Below are positions 16,774 to 25,956 of a stretch of DNA of 64,000 nt, in pieces. Within the stretch, counting starts at the first letter, position 1; every line of letters begins with the position of its first letter. The stretch covers positions 124,001 through 188,000 of the forward strand of contig NZ_CANLZW010000003.1 of the NCBI RefSeq assembly GCF_947495625.1, read 5' to 3'. Under the pieces are notes generated by a model, which saw only the letters and a program-made list of their open reading frames with translations, was not told the DNA's origin and searched no databases. The DNA is from an uncultured Cocleimonas sp. GTDB taxonomy: Bacteria; Pseudomonadota; Gammaproteobacteria; Thiotrichales; Thiotrichaceae. Made by a program: the position numbers and the translations under genes.

Positions 16774-18196
16774 CTTGTTGTTTTATATTTCTGAAAAACG
16801 ATAAAGGAGTTGGCTGGTCATCTTCACTTGCCATTTTGTAATCTTCTATCTTAATCGTAGTATTTCCTGAGTCTTTAACTTTTGCATTCGGTGATTCTGA
16901 AACATCAACAGAGAGTACTTCCTCAGTGATAGTTTCTTCATCAATAGCTAAGTCATCAACAGATAGTTCTGTTTCCGTAGAGTCTAAAAGTTTTTGTTCT
17001 TTGACTACGTTTTCAACCTGATTAGCCGTTCTTTTAACGTCATTCTCAATTTCTTTGAGCTCATCGAGCATATAACGGGTTTCTTCTACTTTATTGTGGA
17101 TATCATCAAACATATCTTGAGTAGAATCTAAGGTGTTCGAGATTTTTACAATTTTAGAATAATCCAGACTTTCCAGATGTTTCATTGTTTGAGCGCTAAT
17201 GCCATGACTTTGTTGCTCGTGTCTACGCATGGTCTCTACATGCTTACGGCTCTCATCGATGTTAGCGTTAAGCTCTTGCCTAGCGAGATCCGCAACCTGG
17301 AAGCTGGTATCGAATTGCTCGTAAGCTTGTTCTTCAAAAGTATTTAACTTGTCGTTATAACTTTTAAGTGACTTCTCTGCTTCTTTTTGATGTTTTAGTA
17401 GAACATCAATCAGTTTTTGCGACTCTTTTAGGGTTTGTTTTAAGTTCGCATTTACTTGATCAGAAATTTCAGAATTATTGTCTAAGGCAGTGCTCTGCTC
17501 ATTGTGTTTATTCAAGAAATCTTGCAATAGTTCCTGTGAGAGCTTTTTCTGGTGGTGTATTTTTCCTAAATCGTCATCTACCAAAATCAGGTTTTTATCT
17601 AATCTTTCTTGTACTTGACCAATGATTTCTACCGTACTTTTAAGCTGATCATCCCAATATGCCTGAATGTCATCCATGCGGTTGCTAACATGGTCTGTGA
17701 CTTGAAGTAGTTCTTTTTCCTGCGCTTTAACTTTTTCAGATGTCGAGGCTATGCTTTCGGTATATTGAATATTTTCTTCGCGTTGGGTGCTGATTTCAGA
17801 GGCTTGAGATCTGATTTCGTGAACCAGTTTAGTTGATTCTTTTTCTTGTTCTCTGATTGTTGTAGCAGCAGAAGTAATATTTTCCTTATCTTTTTCTGCT
17901 TCAATTCGTATTTCTTTAATAATTTTCTTTTCTCTACTGGCTAACCATCTACCTAAAAAGAGTACTAGAACAGAAATGATAAGTGCGGCTGCGACGATTC
18001 CTGCTACAACGAGTTCGATAATGTGAGTCAACTGGCTAGTTGCTTCGTTTACTGAGGAAAGGGCAGGAGATTGTGTAACGATTTCTGTACCTGCTTCACC
18101 ATTTTGGAGATATTCTTGAAGGCCTACAGCACTTACATCAAAAACCATTAAAATAATAGACAGATAAGCCAAGCTCTTGATGGCGCTCTTCTTCAT
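16766..18196 (-). CDS. Membrane-anchored coiled-coil protein, unknown function
   Basis: 476 residues from the ATG at 18196, chosen because GGGAAG lies about 8 bases upstream; a GTG six bases earlier is also in frame. N-terminal hydrophobic segment (about 8-25) may be a signal sequence. A strong transmembrane helix lies at about 60-82, followed by some 320 residues of heptad-like, Glu/Lys/Gln-rich sequence predicted as coiled coil and an acidic tail. No catalytic motif is visible. Architecture recalls methyl-accepting or RmuC-like scaffolds, but the defining motifs of those families are missing. Confidence 0.65.
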   Translation of the reverse strand: MKKSAIKSLAYLSIILMVFDVSAVGLQEYLQNGEAGTEIVTQSPALSSVNEATSQLTHIIELVVAGIVAAALIISVLVLFLGRWLASREKKIIKEIRIEAEKDKENITSAATTIREQEKESTKLVHEIRSQASEISTQREENIQYTESIASTSEKVKAQEKELLQVTDHVSNRMDDIQAYWDDQLKSTVEIIGQVQERLDKNLILVDDDLGKIHHQKKLSQELLQDFLNKHNEQSTALDNNSEISDQVNANLKQTLKESQKLIDVLLKHQKEAEKSLKSYNDKLNTFEEQAYEQFDTSFQVADLARQELNANIDESRKHVETMRRHEQQSHGISAQTMKHLESLDYSKIVKISNTLDSTQDMFDDIHNKVEETRYMLDELKEIENDVKRTANQVENVVKEQKLLDSTETELSVDDLAIDEETITEEVLSVDVSESPNAKVKDSGNTTIKIEDYKMASEDDQPTPLSFFRNIKQQEK

Positions 18197-18305
18197 ACTC
18201 ACTTCCCTTGTGTTTTAGCCTCAGAGGAATGCTTTTGACTTATTATGAAATTCTTGGGTTTGTGTAGTCAGCATTCTTGGGTGCAACTGTTTCAAACAGT
18301 TTACA

Positions 18306-18347
18306 ACAAAAATGCCTATTTATTAATATTAAATTAGGCATTTTTGT
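18306..18347. terminator. Intrinsic terminator between minus-strand genes
   Basis: ACAAAAATGCCTA pairs with TAGGCATTTTTGT around a 16-base AT loop. It lies 11 bases beyond the terC-family stop on the plus coordinate side opposite its 3' end, upstream of that stop; on the minus strand it follows terC (3' end 18358) and precedes nothing until 18196 is left behind, so it terminates terC transcripts before the coiled-coil gene. Confidence 0.75.
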
Positions 18348-18357
18348 CTTGTCGCAC

Positions 18358-19146
18358 TTAGGATTTCTTTATTGGATCTACTTTTAATGAAAGTAAACGC
18401 TTTTGATAACGAGATTGGACAATTTCGACGATTACCATTACAAAGATTATGAGGTAGAAAGTCGCTTTACTCATCGGTGTGATTTCAGTATCAAATAGCT
18501 TGAGGTGAGCATCGTGCGCGCCTTCTGACAATAGCATTGCTCCGACTAAAAACAGTATGAATAAGCCCACTACTTCGTACATTCTGTTCTTCTTTAAAAA
18601 TTCGGTTACTTTATCGGCGAGCACAATCATCATAATTCCACCGATTACAATAGCGGTTGCCATAATTACGAAGTTTTTAGTGAGTGCCATAGCGCTCAAT
18701 ATAGAATCGAAAGAGAAAATCGCATTCATTATAACAATTGAAAACAGAACCATTGCTACAGATGCAGGCTTACGTTCTTTATTTGCATCTTCTTCAAGCA
18801 TCATCATGTGAGTAATTTCTTTAAGCGCGGTGTAGATTAAGAATACGCCACCTATCAAAACGACAATGCTCTTGAGATTGAATGTCCCTTGAATAATGCC
18901 TTTGATATCTAAAGAGAATAATTCATTGGTAAATAGGCTGAGGACTTTCAACAATGCAAACAACAAGACAATACGTAATAAAACGGCTAGCCCAATGCCC
19001 CATTTGCGTACTTTTGATTGTTTAGATTTCTCTACTCGTTGTGATTCTAGTGAAATATATAAAAGGTTATCGAAACCTAGAACAGCCTGAAGCATGACTA
19101 GCATGCCTAGTGTAAATAGATTTTCTAAAGTAAAAAGCCCTTCCAT
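18358..19146 (-). CDS. TerC-family integral membrane protein
   Basis: 262 residues with seven or more hydrophobic helices. TerC signatures are visible: ENLFTLGMLVMLQAVLGFDN near the N-terminus (acidic residue inside a helix) and a second SFDSILSAMALT about 145-157. TerC proteins export manganese or other metal ions, or help tellurite resistance in other settings; this one looks closer to the YkoY/YjbE-like branch. No ter operon partners are present. The next gene upstream on the strand is an unknown anchored protein 31 bases away. Confidence 0.82.
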   Translation of the reverse strand: MEGLFTLENLFTLGMLVMLQAVLGFDNLLYISLESQRVEKSKQSKVRKWGIGLAVLLRIVLLFALLKVLSLFTNELFSLDIKGIIQGTFNLKSIVVLIGGVFLIYTALKEITHMMMLEEDANKERKPASVAMVLFSIVIMNAIFSFDSILSAMALTKNFVIMATAIVIGGIMMIVLADKVTEFLKKNRMYEVVGLFILFLVGAMLLSEGAHDAHLKLFDTEITPMSKATFYLIIFVMVIVEIVQSRYQKRLLSLKVDPIKKS

Positions 19147-19177
19147 TTTTATTTTCCTTATTTTGATTTAAAGGATT

Positions 19178-19855
19178 CTATTCCTTTAATTTTATTTTTA
19201 ATTGACCTTCGGCAACCGATATATTTTCAACACCATCAGCAAAAGATTTCCAGAAACCTTCATCGCCACCAAATTCTTTGACGAGATCAACGTTCTTTAA
19301 ATTACCTAACCAGGCGTTAGGAACAGGGACTCCCCAAACACTCACGCCTTTCAAGATGACAATTGGTCGTCCATTAGCGTATGCAAGTTCAGCGCCAGCC
19401 TTTAATTTTAGTGTTTTTCCTCCTAAAAAAGGAAAATCAGGGTCTAACGGAATAAGCATTTTTGCGCTAGCTAGGTTGTCGGCTAGATCAATAGCTATTT
19501 TTTCAGCCAGGTCTGTGTTTTTTGCCAGCATTGCATTGAGTTCTTTTTCGCTAAAGAAAATCTCACGTTTGCTAGGGTCTTCTGAATAAGGTTCTGGTGT
19601 TAAATCATCCGTGTTTTCTTGGGTAGAGCTCGAAGCTAAGGTCGGTAAGCCAAATTGTTTAAGTTTCTTATTTAATGTGGATTCTTCTTTTTGGCTTAGC
19701 TCAACTGGTTCGAGTTTCTTTTGTGTTAAATAATTAAACACAAAAATAGTTGCAACGATTGATATAACAACTGTGATGAACATGATGCCTATAGTTTTAA
19801 GACAACCACCTTTTTTTTCCTGTGGCTGTTGTGCCGGGAATTCGTTAATACTCAT
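19178..19855 (-). CDS. Membrane-anchored protein of unknown function
   Basis: 225 residues. Short cytoplasmic N-terminus containing KKGGC, one transmembrane helix about 20-43, a polar linker (50-95) and a compact C-terminal domain of about 130 residues with the sequence REIFFSEKELNAMLAKN. The C-terminal domain could be a lipid-binding or beta-rich extracytoplasmic domain, as in other single-span proteins with this arrangement. I do not recognise a named family. The gene is the first of a two-gene minus-strand unit with terC and is divergent from ccmA. Confidence 0.65.
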   Translation of the reverse strand: MSINEFPAQQPQEKKGGCLKTIGIMFITVVISIVATIFVFNYLTQKKLEPVELSQKEESTLNKKLKQFGLPTLASSSTQENTDDLTPEPYSEDPSKREIFFSEKELNAMLAKNTDLAEKIAIDLADNLASAKMLIPLDPDFPFLGGKTLKLKAGAELAYANGRPIVILKGVSVWGVPVPNAWLGNLKNVDLVKEFGGDEGFWKSFADGVENISVAEGQLKIKLKE

Positions 19856-19987
19856 AAGTTTGATTTTTATCTAGGAAAGAGAGTTCATGAAGAATTAGCG
19901 CACATAATACAGGTATAATGGAGTTTGTGACAAGATCGACACAAAGCCACTCGACCACGACCATTAATTTAACTAAACTCCCTCGCT

Positions 19988-20626
19988 ATGATGCTAGAAG
20001 TTAAAAATTTGACCTGTACCCGAGGTGATCGAGAGCTATTCTCAGACTTATCATTTAAGTTAGAGAATAGCCAATTGATGCGTCTGGAAGGCACTAACGG
20101 TAGCGGTAAAACGACCTTGCTTAGAACCCTTTGCGGATTATTTCTGGCGGATGAAGGTGAGATATTGTGGGATGGGGTTGAAATAAAAAAGCAAGATGAG
20201 GCCTTCCGTAAAGAGCTGCTTTATCTCGGACATCAGAATGCAATTAAGTCTGACCTCACAGCTTATGAAAACTTAAAACTCAATTGCTTAATGTCAGGAA
20301 TCAATGTTTCCCAAGAACAGCTGATGGATGCGCTGGATACTATTGGTTTGTTCGCATTTGAGGATTTTCCTGTGCGAACCCTTTCTCAAGGACAGAAGCG
20401 CAGAGTGGCGTTAGCAAAACTCTTGTTGAGTAAAGCCAAGTTGTGGATTTTAGATGAGCCATTTGTGGCATTAGATGCGGCTGCAGTTGAGCAGTTACAA
20501 TCCATTATTGCAAAACACGTCGAAAGTGGGGGGGGGGTAATCTTAACCACGCATCAGGAAGTTCCTCTTACTTCGGGTGAGTTGGTGAGGATTTCACTCA
20601 ATAAGGAAAAAACTAGCCATGTTTAG
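19988..20626 (+). CDS. ccmA: Heme exporter ATPase CcmA
   Basis: 212-residue ABC ATPase of the cytochrome c maturation system. Walker A GTNGSGKTT (about 36-44), signature LSQGQKRR, Walker B LWILDEPFVALD. With CcmB it forms the complex that, with CcmC and CcmD, releases holo-CcmE. Two ATGs in tandem mark the start. A run of ten G residues (20528-20537) encodes SGGGV in the H-loop region and overlaps a weak G6 repeat match. It overlaps ccmB by 8 bases. Confidence 0.94.
   Translation: MMLEVKNLTCTRGDRELFSDLSFKLENSQLMRLEGTNGSGKTTLLRTLCGLFLADEGEILWDGVEIKKQDEAFRKELLYLGHQNAIKSDLTAYENLKLNCLMSGINVSQEQLMDALDTIGLFAFEDFPVRTLSQGQKRRVALAKLLLSKAKLWILDEPFVALDAAAVEQLQSIIAKHVESGGGVILTTHQEVPLTSGELVRISLNKEKTSHV
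20512..20540 (+). repeat. Possible G6 element copy 7, inside ccmA
   Basis: AAAACACGTCG, then AAAGTGGGGGGGGGGTAA. Spacing of A-tract, variable part and AAAGT-G-run matches the repeat, but the TGAC end is missing and the codons are acceptable for CcmA, so chance is possible. Confidence 0.35.
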
Positions 20627-21290
20627 TGCTTTCTTATTGATCTTAAAGCGTGATTTGCTTTTGGCGATGCGTCGCCGAAGTGAAATATTTACCGTGCTGT
20701 TTTTTTTCATTGTGGTAATCAGTTTATTCCCACTGGGAATTAGTACTGAAGATCAACTTTTAAAGCAGATTGCACCCGGTGTGGTCTGGGTTGCTGCTCT
20801 ATTGGCATCGACATTGGCGCTCGACAGGCTGTTTTCTGATGACTATGAAGATGGAACATTGGAACAAATGACTCTGACGCCTGTCTCATTACCGATTGTG
20901 GTTCTGGCTAAAATGATTGCCCATTGGCTATTAACCGGACTGCCACTGGTGCTGATTTCACCGTTAGTAGGCTTATTCTATCATTTACCCTTCGAATCGA
21001 TAAAAGTAATGATGCTCGTTTTATTATTAGGCACACCGGTTTTAAGCATGTTGGGTGCTATTGCCGCAGCTTTAACCTTAGGTTTGCGCGGTGGTGGTGT
21101 ACTGGTGTCGTTATTGGTATTGCCATTGTATATACCTGTATTGGTATATGGTGCCGGTGCTATTTCAACTAGTATGGTTGAAGGTTTAAGTATTCAGCCC
21201 TATGTTTTATTACTATCTGCCTTTATGTTACTGGCGATTATTTTCTCGCCGTGGGCTACTGCTGCTGCAATAAAAATCTCAATAGAGTGA
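20619..21290 (+). CDS. ccmB: Heme exporter permease CcmB
   Basis: 223 residues with six hydrophobic helices. The N-terminal LKRDLLLAMRRRSEI and the DDYEDGTLEQMTLTP motif after helix 2 are typical of CcmB. It is the membrane partner of CcmA. The start codon lies within the last codons of ccmA. It is separated from ccmC by 193 bases containing a G6 element, so the cluster may be read as two transcripts. Confidence 0.93.
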   Translation: MFSAFLLILKRDLLLAMRRRSEIFTVLFFFIVVISLFPLGISTEDQLLKQIAPGVVWVAALLASTLALDRLFSDDYEDGTLEQMTLTPVSLPIVVLAKMIAHWLLTGLPLVLISPLVGLFYHLPFESIKVMMLVLLLGTPVLSMLGAIAAALTLGLRGGGVLVSLLVLPLYIPVLVYGAGAISTSMVEGLSIQPYVLLLSAFMLLAIIFSPWATAAAIKISIE

Positions 21291-21359
21291 GTTAATCGCA
21301 ACATTGGTATAGGTAGTGGTATTAAAAACACTTTGTTTGCTAGTTTAATGATCCTTATC

Positions 21360-21387
21360 AAAAACAGGCTAAAAGGTCGGGGGTGTG
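21360..21387 (+). repeat. G6 element, copy 8
   Basis: A-tract, CAGGCT, then AAAAGGTCGGGGGTGTG. It lies between ccmB and ccmC, interrupting an otherwise tight operon, with its G-rich strand as sense. Confidence 0.8.
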
Positions 21388-21483
21388 TTTAGAAACTAAG
21401 GCTAAGATGTAGATAAGATTGTGTGTTTTAACGAATTAATGAGCAAGAATTAACAAATATCAAGGTAGAAGATACGATTTAAT

Positions 21484-22227
21484 ATGAAAATAAACTGGTT
21501 CAAATATTCAGCACCTATGAATTTTTACCCGCTAGCAGGTAAATTGATTCCGTTATTCTGGATTTTAGCAATTGCGTTAATAGCGCTCGGATTGTACTGG
21601 GGTTTTTTTAAAACCGCAGACGTATTGAGCGATCAGAAACAATATTATCGAATCATCTATGTGCATGTCGCTTCTGCGTGGATGGCAATGTGGCTGTACG
21701 CGGTTATGGTAGCGTGGGCGATGGTGGGTTTGGTGTTTAATACCCGCTTATCTTTTATGATGGCATCTGCTACCGCAATTACAGGAACAGTGATGACCGT
21801 TATCGCCTTGGCGACAGGTGCTATATGGGGTAAAACAAGCTGGGGAACATGGTGGGACTGGGATCCTAAATTAACCAGCTTTTTGATACTGTTATTTGTT
21901 TATATTGGGTATATCGCATTACAGTCCGCTATTGATGATGTACGACGATCTGATAAAGCATCTGCTCTATTAGCTTTGGTTGGTCTGGCTTTAGTGCCTA
22001 TTATTTACTACGCAGTAAATTGTCCAGATCCAAATGAGTGTGCTTCTTTGCATCAAGAGTCTTCACTCGAACGTGTTGAGTCTAATATATTGATTGCGAT
22101 GTTAATTACTACATTAGGTTTTTGGATGTATAGTTTTGCGACGATATTAATGAGAGTAAGAACAATTATACTTGAGCGGGAACGAAATACGTCTTGGGTG
22201 TCTAAGCTTAAAGAATTTAATAACTAG
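21484..22227 (+). CDS. ccmC: Heme-handling protein CcmC
   Basis: 247 residues with six membrane helices and the tryptophan-rich WWD motif (WGTWWDWDPKLTS, about 118-130) that binds heme for transfer to CcmE. Conserved histidines flank it (YVHVASAWMAMW and the later CASLHQESS region). The first methionine lacks a clear Shine-Dalgarno; a second ATG at 21517 is possible. It is followed 49 bases later by ccmD. Confidence 0.94.
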   Translation: MKINWFKYSAPMNFYPLAGKLIPLFWILAIALIALGLYWGFFKTADVLSDQKQYYRIIYVHVASAWMAMWLYAVMVAWAMVGLVFNTRLSFMMASATAITGTVMTVIALATGAIWGKTSWGTWWDWDPKLTSFLILLFVYIGYIALQSAIDDVRRSDKASALLALVGLALVPIIYYAVNCPDPNECASLHQESSLERVESNILIAMLITTLGFWMYSFATILMRVRTIILERERNTSWVSKLKEFNN

Positions 22228-22276
22228 AAAATAGAATTAAGGTAGATTTTGGATAAGTTGCTGAGAGGAATCGTTT

Positions 22277-22456
22277 ATGAATGAATTTTTCCACATGGGT
22301 GGATTTGGCGCTTATATCTGGAGTGCAATGGGAATTGCTGCTTTATTGATGGTGTTAGAACCAGTGACATTAGTATTTAGAAGACGCTCAGTGATAGCCC
22401 AGATTAAACGAAATAAACGCCTTGAAGAAAGACGTTTGAATAACGAAAAGAATTAG
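22277..22456 (+). CDS. ccmD: Heme exporter protein D
   Basis: 59-codon gene found by reading the gap between ccmC and ccmE. The peptide starts MNEFFHMGGFGAYIWSA, matching the CcmD pattern MGG-x-YVW. A single transmembrane helix (about 11-32) is followed by a basic cytoplasmic tail rich in Arg and Lys. CcmD holds CcmC to the CcmAB complex and is needed for release of holo-CcmE. The size, position and motif together make the call firm. AGAGGAA lies about 7 bases before the ATG, and ccmE starts 9 bases after the stop. Confidence 0.92.
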   Translation: MNEFFHMGGFGAYIWSAMGIAALLMVLEPVTLVFRRRSVIAQIKRNKRLEERRLNNEKN

Positions 22457-22465
22457 AGGTTTATT

Positions 22466-22930
22466 ATGAAACCAAGAAATAAGCGACTTGCCTTTGTTTT
22501 ACTTGCGTTGGTTAGCGTTGGCGCAGCGTCAGCATTAATCAGTAAAGCGATGAAAGGAAATCTGGCGTATTTGCATAGTCCAGAAGAGGTTTTAAATGGC
22601 GTTGTTCCTAAAGGACAAGTGTTTCGTCTAGGTGGTCTGGTAAAAGAGGGTAGTCTGGAAAGAAGTGACTCCAAGCTAGAAGCCCGATTTATTGTTAGAG
22701 ATAACCGTGATAATGAAATTACCGTTGTTACAGATAAAATCCTCCCGGATTTATTCAAAGAGGGTAAAAGTCAGGTATCAAGGGGCAAGATGGCTGATGA
22801 TGGTTTGTTTTATGCCGATGAAGTTCTGGCAAAACATGATGCGGAATATATGCCTCAAGAACTCAAAGATACACTAGAAAAAGAGCATACTCCACAAGCA
22901 GCATCCTCAACAAAAGGTGGCACTTACTAA
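22466..22930 (+). CDS. ccmE: Heme chaperone CcmE
   Basis: 154 residues: N-terminal anchor helix (about 8-28), then an OB-fold periplasmic domain. The covalent heme-binding histidine is His124 in LAKHDAEYMP, with Tyr128 as axial ligand. It carries heme from CcmC to CcmF. AGAGG precedes the ATG. The stop overlaps the ccmF start by one base (TAATG). Confidence 0.95.
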   Translation: MKPRNKRLAFVLLALVSVGAASALISKAMKGNLAYLHSPEEVLNGVVPKGQVFRLGGLVKEGSLERSDSKLEARFIVRDNRDNEITVVTDKILPDLFKEGKSQVSRGKMADDGLFYADEVLAKHDAEYMPQELKDTLEKEHTPQAASSTKGGTY

Positions 22931-24927
22931 TGATTCCTGAAATCGGACATTTTGCACTTATATTAGGTTTATCGGTTGCTGTAGTTCAAGGTATATTCCC
23001 GATGTGGGGATCATTAACAGGTAAGTCACAGTGGGTGGCGCTAGCAAAGCCCGCAGCATTTGCACAACTATTTTTTGTGTTCATTTCTTTTCTCTGTTTG
23101 CTTTATGCATTCCTTACCAATGATTTCTCGGTAAAGTACGTTGCAACTAACTCTAACTCTCAAATGCCTACAATTTTCAGAGTGTCCGCATTATGGGGGG
23201 CGCATGAAGGTTCGTTATTACTTTGGTCGCTAGTGTTAGCCGGCTGGGGAGCAGCAGTCGCTTATTTTAGTAAAGGTATTCCTGCTATCATGCTATCACG
23301 TGTACTAAGTGTGATGGGGTTAATCGGTGTTGGTTTCATGCTGTTTGTGATTATCACCTCAAATCCATTTGAACGATTATTGCAAATTCCAGCTGAAGGC
23401 AGACAGCTCAATCCATTACTACAAGATATTGGCTTAGCAATACACCCTCCGATGCTTTATATGGGCTACGTTGGATTGTCAGTTGCATTTTCTTTTGCCA
23501 TGGCAGCAATGATTGGCGGCAAGCTTGACGCAGCATGGGCACGTTGGGCTCGACCTTGGACAAATATTGCATGGATGTTCTTAACCTTAGGCATCGCACT
23601 AGGTAGTTGGTGGGCATACTACGAGCTTGGCTGGGGCGGATGGTGGTTCTGGGATCCTGTTGAAAATGCATCACTAATGCCTTGGATTATTGCGACAGCA
23701 TTGATTCACTCTTTAGCGGTAACCGAGAAAAGAGCAAGCTTCAAAGCATGGACAGTATTGTTATCGATAATGGGTTTTTCATTGAGCTTATTAGGGACTT
23801 TCCTGGTACGTTCAGGCGTACTCACTTCCGTACATTCATTTGCTAGTGATCCAGAACGTGGTCTGTTTATACTTATTTTCTTATTAGTAGTGATTGGCTC
23901 GTCATTATTATTATTTGCATTCCGCGCTCATAAGTTACGTTCCATGGGCACATTCTCTATTGTGTCTCGCGAAGCAGGTTTATTAGTTAACAATGTAATT
24001 CTTGTGGTAATGACAGCTACGGTATTGTTAGGAACACTTTATCCTCTGATTATAGACGCCTTAGGTTCCGGAAAGATCTCGGTGGGACCACCATACTTTA
24101 ATAGTGTAATGGTTCCGTTATCCATCTTATTGTTTATTGTGATGGGCACTGGATTTTATTTGCGCTGGAAAAAAGACGACCCCAAAAGAATTTTAAAGAA
24201 AGTCTGGATCCCTTTGGTTGTCAGCTTGATTGCAGCATTCGTTCTCCCTTTGGTTACAGTGTCTGATTTTAACATCAAAACCACGATTGGTTTGTTTGCC
24301 GGAAGCTGGGTTTCATTAGCTGCAATAATGTGGGTTGTGAGTTTAGGTCGTTCCCCATTTAAATTACCGTTAGGAACTTGGGGCTCTGTAATTGCTCACA
24401 TAGGCATGGCTATGACGGTAATAGGTGTCACTTTAGTTTCATTATATGACACTGAAAAAGATGTGCGTCTTGAAGTTGGGCAAAGCTATGAAATGGCAGG
24501 TTATAACTTTAGCTTTAAAGGCGTTGAGTCCGTTAAAGTAGATAATTACGTCGCAAATAGAGCGAGTATGGATGTCACTAAGGACGGTGAATTAGTTTCT
24601 GCAATGCATCCTGAAAAGCGTGATTACGGTCGTGATCAAATGCCTATGACAGAAGCAGGAATTGATGCTGGTTTTACCAGAGATTTATTCGTTGCTCTCG
24701 GTGAGCCTTTAGGTAATAACGCCTGGAGCTTTCGCATATATCATAAGCCTTTTGTAAGGTGGATCTGGATGGGCGCTATTTTGATGGGATTAGGTGGATT
24801 ATTAGCTGCATTTGATAAGCGTTATCGTCGAGTAAGAAAAGTTAAAGTAGTTGATGATCAAGATGTAGATTTGAGTACTGCTGCTGTTTCTACTAATTCT
24901 CCTAAGACGTCGGGCGCACCTGCATGA
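22930..24927 (+). CDS. ccmF: Cytochrome c heme lyase subunit CcmF
   Basis: 665 residues with about 15 membrane helices. The WWD motif WGGWWFWDPVEN (about 235-246) and the LSVAFSFAMAAMIGG region are diagnostic. CcmF, with CcmH and CcmI, attaches heme to apocytochrome. The C-terminal soluble part (about 510-605) and final helix fit the family. It overlaps ccmE by one base and ccmG by four. Confidence 0.96.
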   Translation: MIPEIGHFALILGLSVAVVQGIFPMWGSLTGKSQWVALAKPAAFAQLFFVFISFLCLLYAFLTNDFSVKYVATNSNSQMPTIFRVSALWGAHEGSLLLWSLVLAGWGAAVAYFSKGIPAIMLSRVLSVMGLIGVGFMLFVIITSNPFERLLQIPAEGRQLNPLLQDIGLAIHPPMLYMGYVGLSVAFSFAMAAMIGGKLDAAWARWARPWTNIAWMFLTLGIALGSWWAYYELGWGGWWFWDPVENASLMPWIIATALIHSLAVTEKRASFKAWTVLLSIMGFSLSLLGTFLVRSGVLTSVHSFASDPERGLFILIFLLVVIGSSLLLFAFRAHKLRSMGTFSIVSREAGLLVNNVILVVMTATVLLGTLYPLIIDALGSGKISVGPPYFNSVMVPLSILLFIVMGTGFYLRWKKDDPKRILKKVWIPLVVSLIAAFVLPLVTVSDFNIKTTIGLFAGSWVSLAAIMWVVSLGRSPFKLPLGTWGSVIAHIGMAMTVIGVTLVSLYDTEKDVRLEVGQSYEMAGYNFSFKGVESVKVDNYVANRASMDVTKDGELVSAMHPEKRDYGRDQMPMTEAGIDAGFTRDLFVALGEPLGNNAWSFRIYHKPFVRWIWMGAILMGLGGLLAAFDKRYRRVRKVKVVDDQDVDLSTAAVSTNSPKTSGAPA

Positions 24928-25475
24928 GTAAGAAATACTTTGTACCGCTGATTGGATTTGGTGCGTTAGTGGCGTTGCTTTTATTCGGTCTATCTAATGA
25001 TCCCAAGCTTATACCGTCACCATTTATAGGTCAGCCAGCACCAGAATTTAAGCTGCCTAAAATGTACAAGCCTGACGAAACTATTTCTGTGAGTGATATG
25101 AAAGGTGAAGTCTGGGTGTTAAATCTGTGGGCATCATGGTGTGTATCTTGTAGAGCAGAACATAAAGTGTTGAGTCGCTTAATTGCGGAGAAAAAAGTCC
25201 CTACCGTTGGTTTGAATTATAAAGACTATGGAACTGAAGACTATGGTGATGATGCACTTCAGTGGCTGGCAACGTTGGGTAATCCTTACACTGCTGTTGC
25301 TGTTGACACAAAAGGCATGGCGGGAATTGACTGGGGTGTTGTGGGTGTTCCCGAAACATTTGTCATAGATAAGAAAGGTATCGTGCGTTATAAATTTACC
25401 GGACCTGTCTATCCAGATGCTGTGGATGATATTTTGATCCCATTAATAGATAAGTTGAGAGCGGAAGCAGGATGA
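24924..25475 (+). CDS. ccmG: Thiol:disulfide interchange protein CcmG/DsbE
   Basis: 183 residues: N-terminal membrane anchor (about 5-22) and a thioredoxin-like domain with active site WASWCVSCRAEH. The family's acidic GLNYKDYG and the cis-Pro VGVPETF are present. It keeps apocytochrome cysteines reduced. The start overlaps the ccmF stop (ATGA) and the end overlaps ccmH by four bases, so translation is coupled throughout. Confidence 0.95.
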   Translation: MSKKYFVPLIGFGALVALLLFGLSNDPKLIPSPFIGQPAPEFKLPKMYKPDETISVSDMKGEVWVLNLWASWCVSCRAEHKVLSRLIAEKKVPTVGLNYKDYGTEDYGDDALQWLATLGNPYTAVAVDTKGMAGIDWGVVGVPETFVIDKKGIVRYKFTGPVYPDAVDDILIPLIDKLRAEAG

Positions 25476-25951
25476 AACGGTATTTAGGAATATTTGTATT
25501 TCTGACAGTAATGTTCGGTGTTACATCTCATGCGGTTCAGATTGAATTTCATCAGTTTGATAGCAAGGAGCAAGAACAGCTTTATCTCCAGCTTATTGCT
25601 GAATTACGCTGTGTTAAGTGCCAAAACCAGAATCTAGCGGAGTCAAATGCCGAACTGGCAACAGACATGCGCAAGAAGACTTACGAGATGATTAAGGAAG
25701 GCAAATCTCGTGCTGATGTAGTGAGTTATATGACAGCTCGTTATGGTGACTTTGTGCTGTACAAACCACCTTTTAAAACTAAAACTCTATTGCTCTGGAT
25801 AGGGCCACCTATCTTTTTATTATTAAGCTTGTTTTTGTTAGTGAAACTCATACGAAAGCAGGGACACGAAAAGTCTGAAGCATTGACTGAATCGCAACGC
25901 GAGTCAGTACGTGCAGCCTTAGACACTAAACAACCCAACCAAGAGAAATAA
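25472..25951 (+). CDS. ccmH: Cytochrome c maturation protein CcmH (CycL)
   Basis: 159 residues: signal peptide (1-21), the redox motif LRCVKCQNQ (about 49-57), a helical bundle, and a C-terminal transmembrane helix (about 106-126). It is a single-domain CcmH; the TPR part is a separate gene, ccmI, immediately downstream, as in Pseudomonas-type clusters rather than the E. coli fusion. Confidence 0.95.
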   Translation: MKRYLGIFVFLTVMFGVTSHAVQIEFHQFDSKEQEQLYLQLIAELRCVKCQNQNLAESNAELATDMRKKTYEMIKEGKSRADVVSYMTARYGDFVLYKPPFKTKTLLLWIGPPIFLLLSLFLLVKLIRKQGHEKSEALTESQRESVRAALDTKQPNQEK

Positions 25952-25956
25952 GTTTG

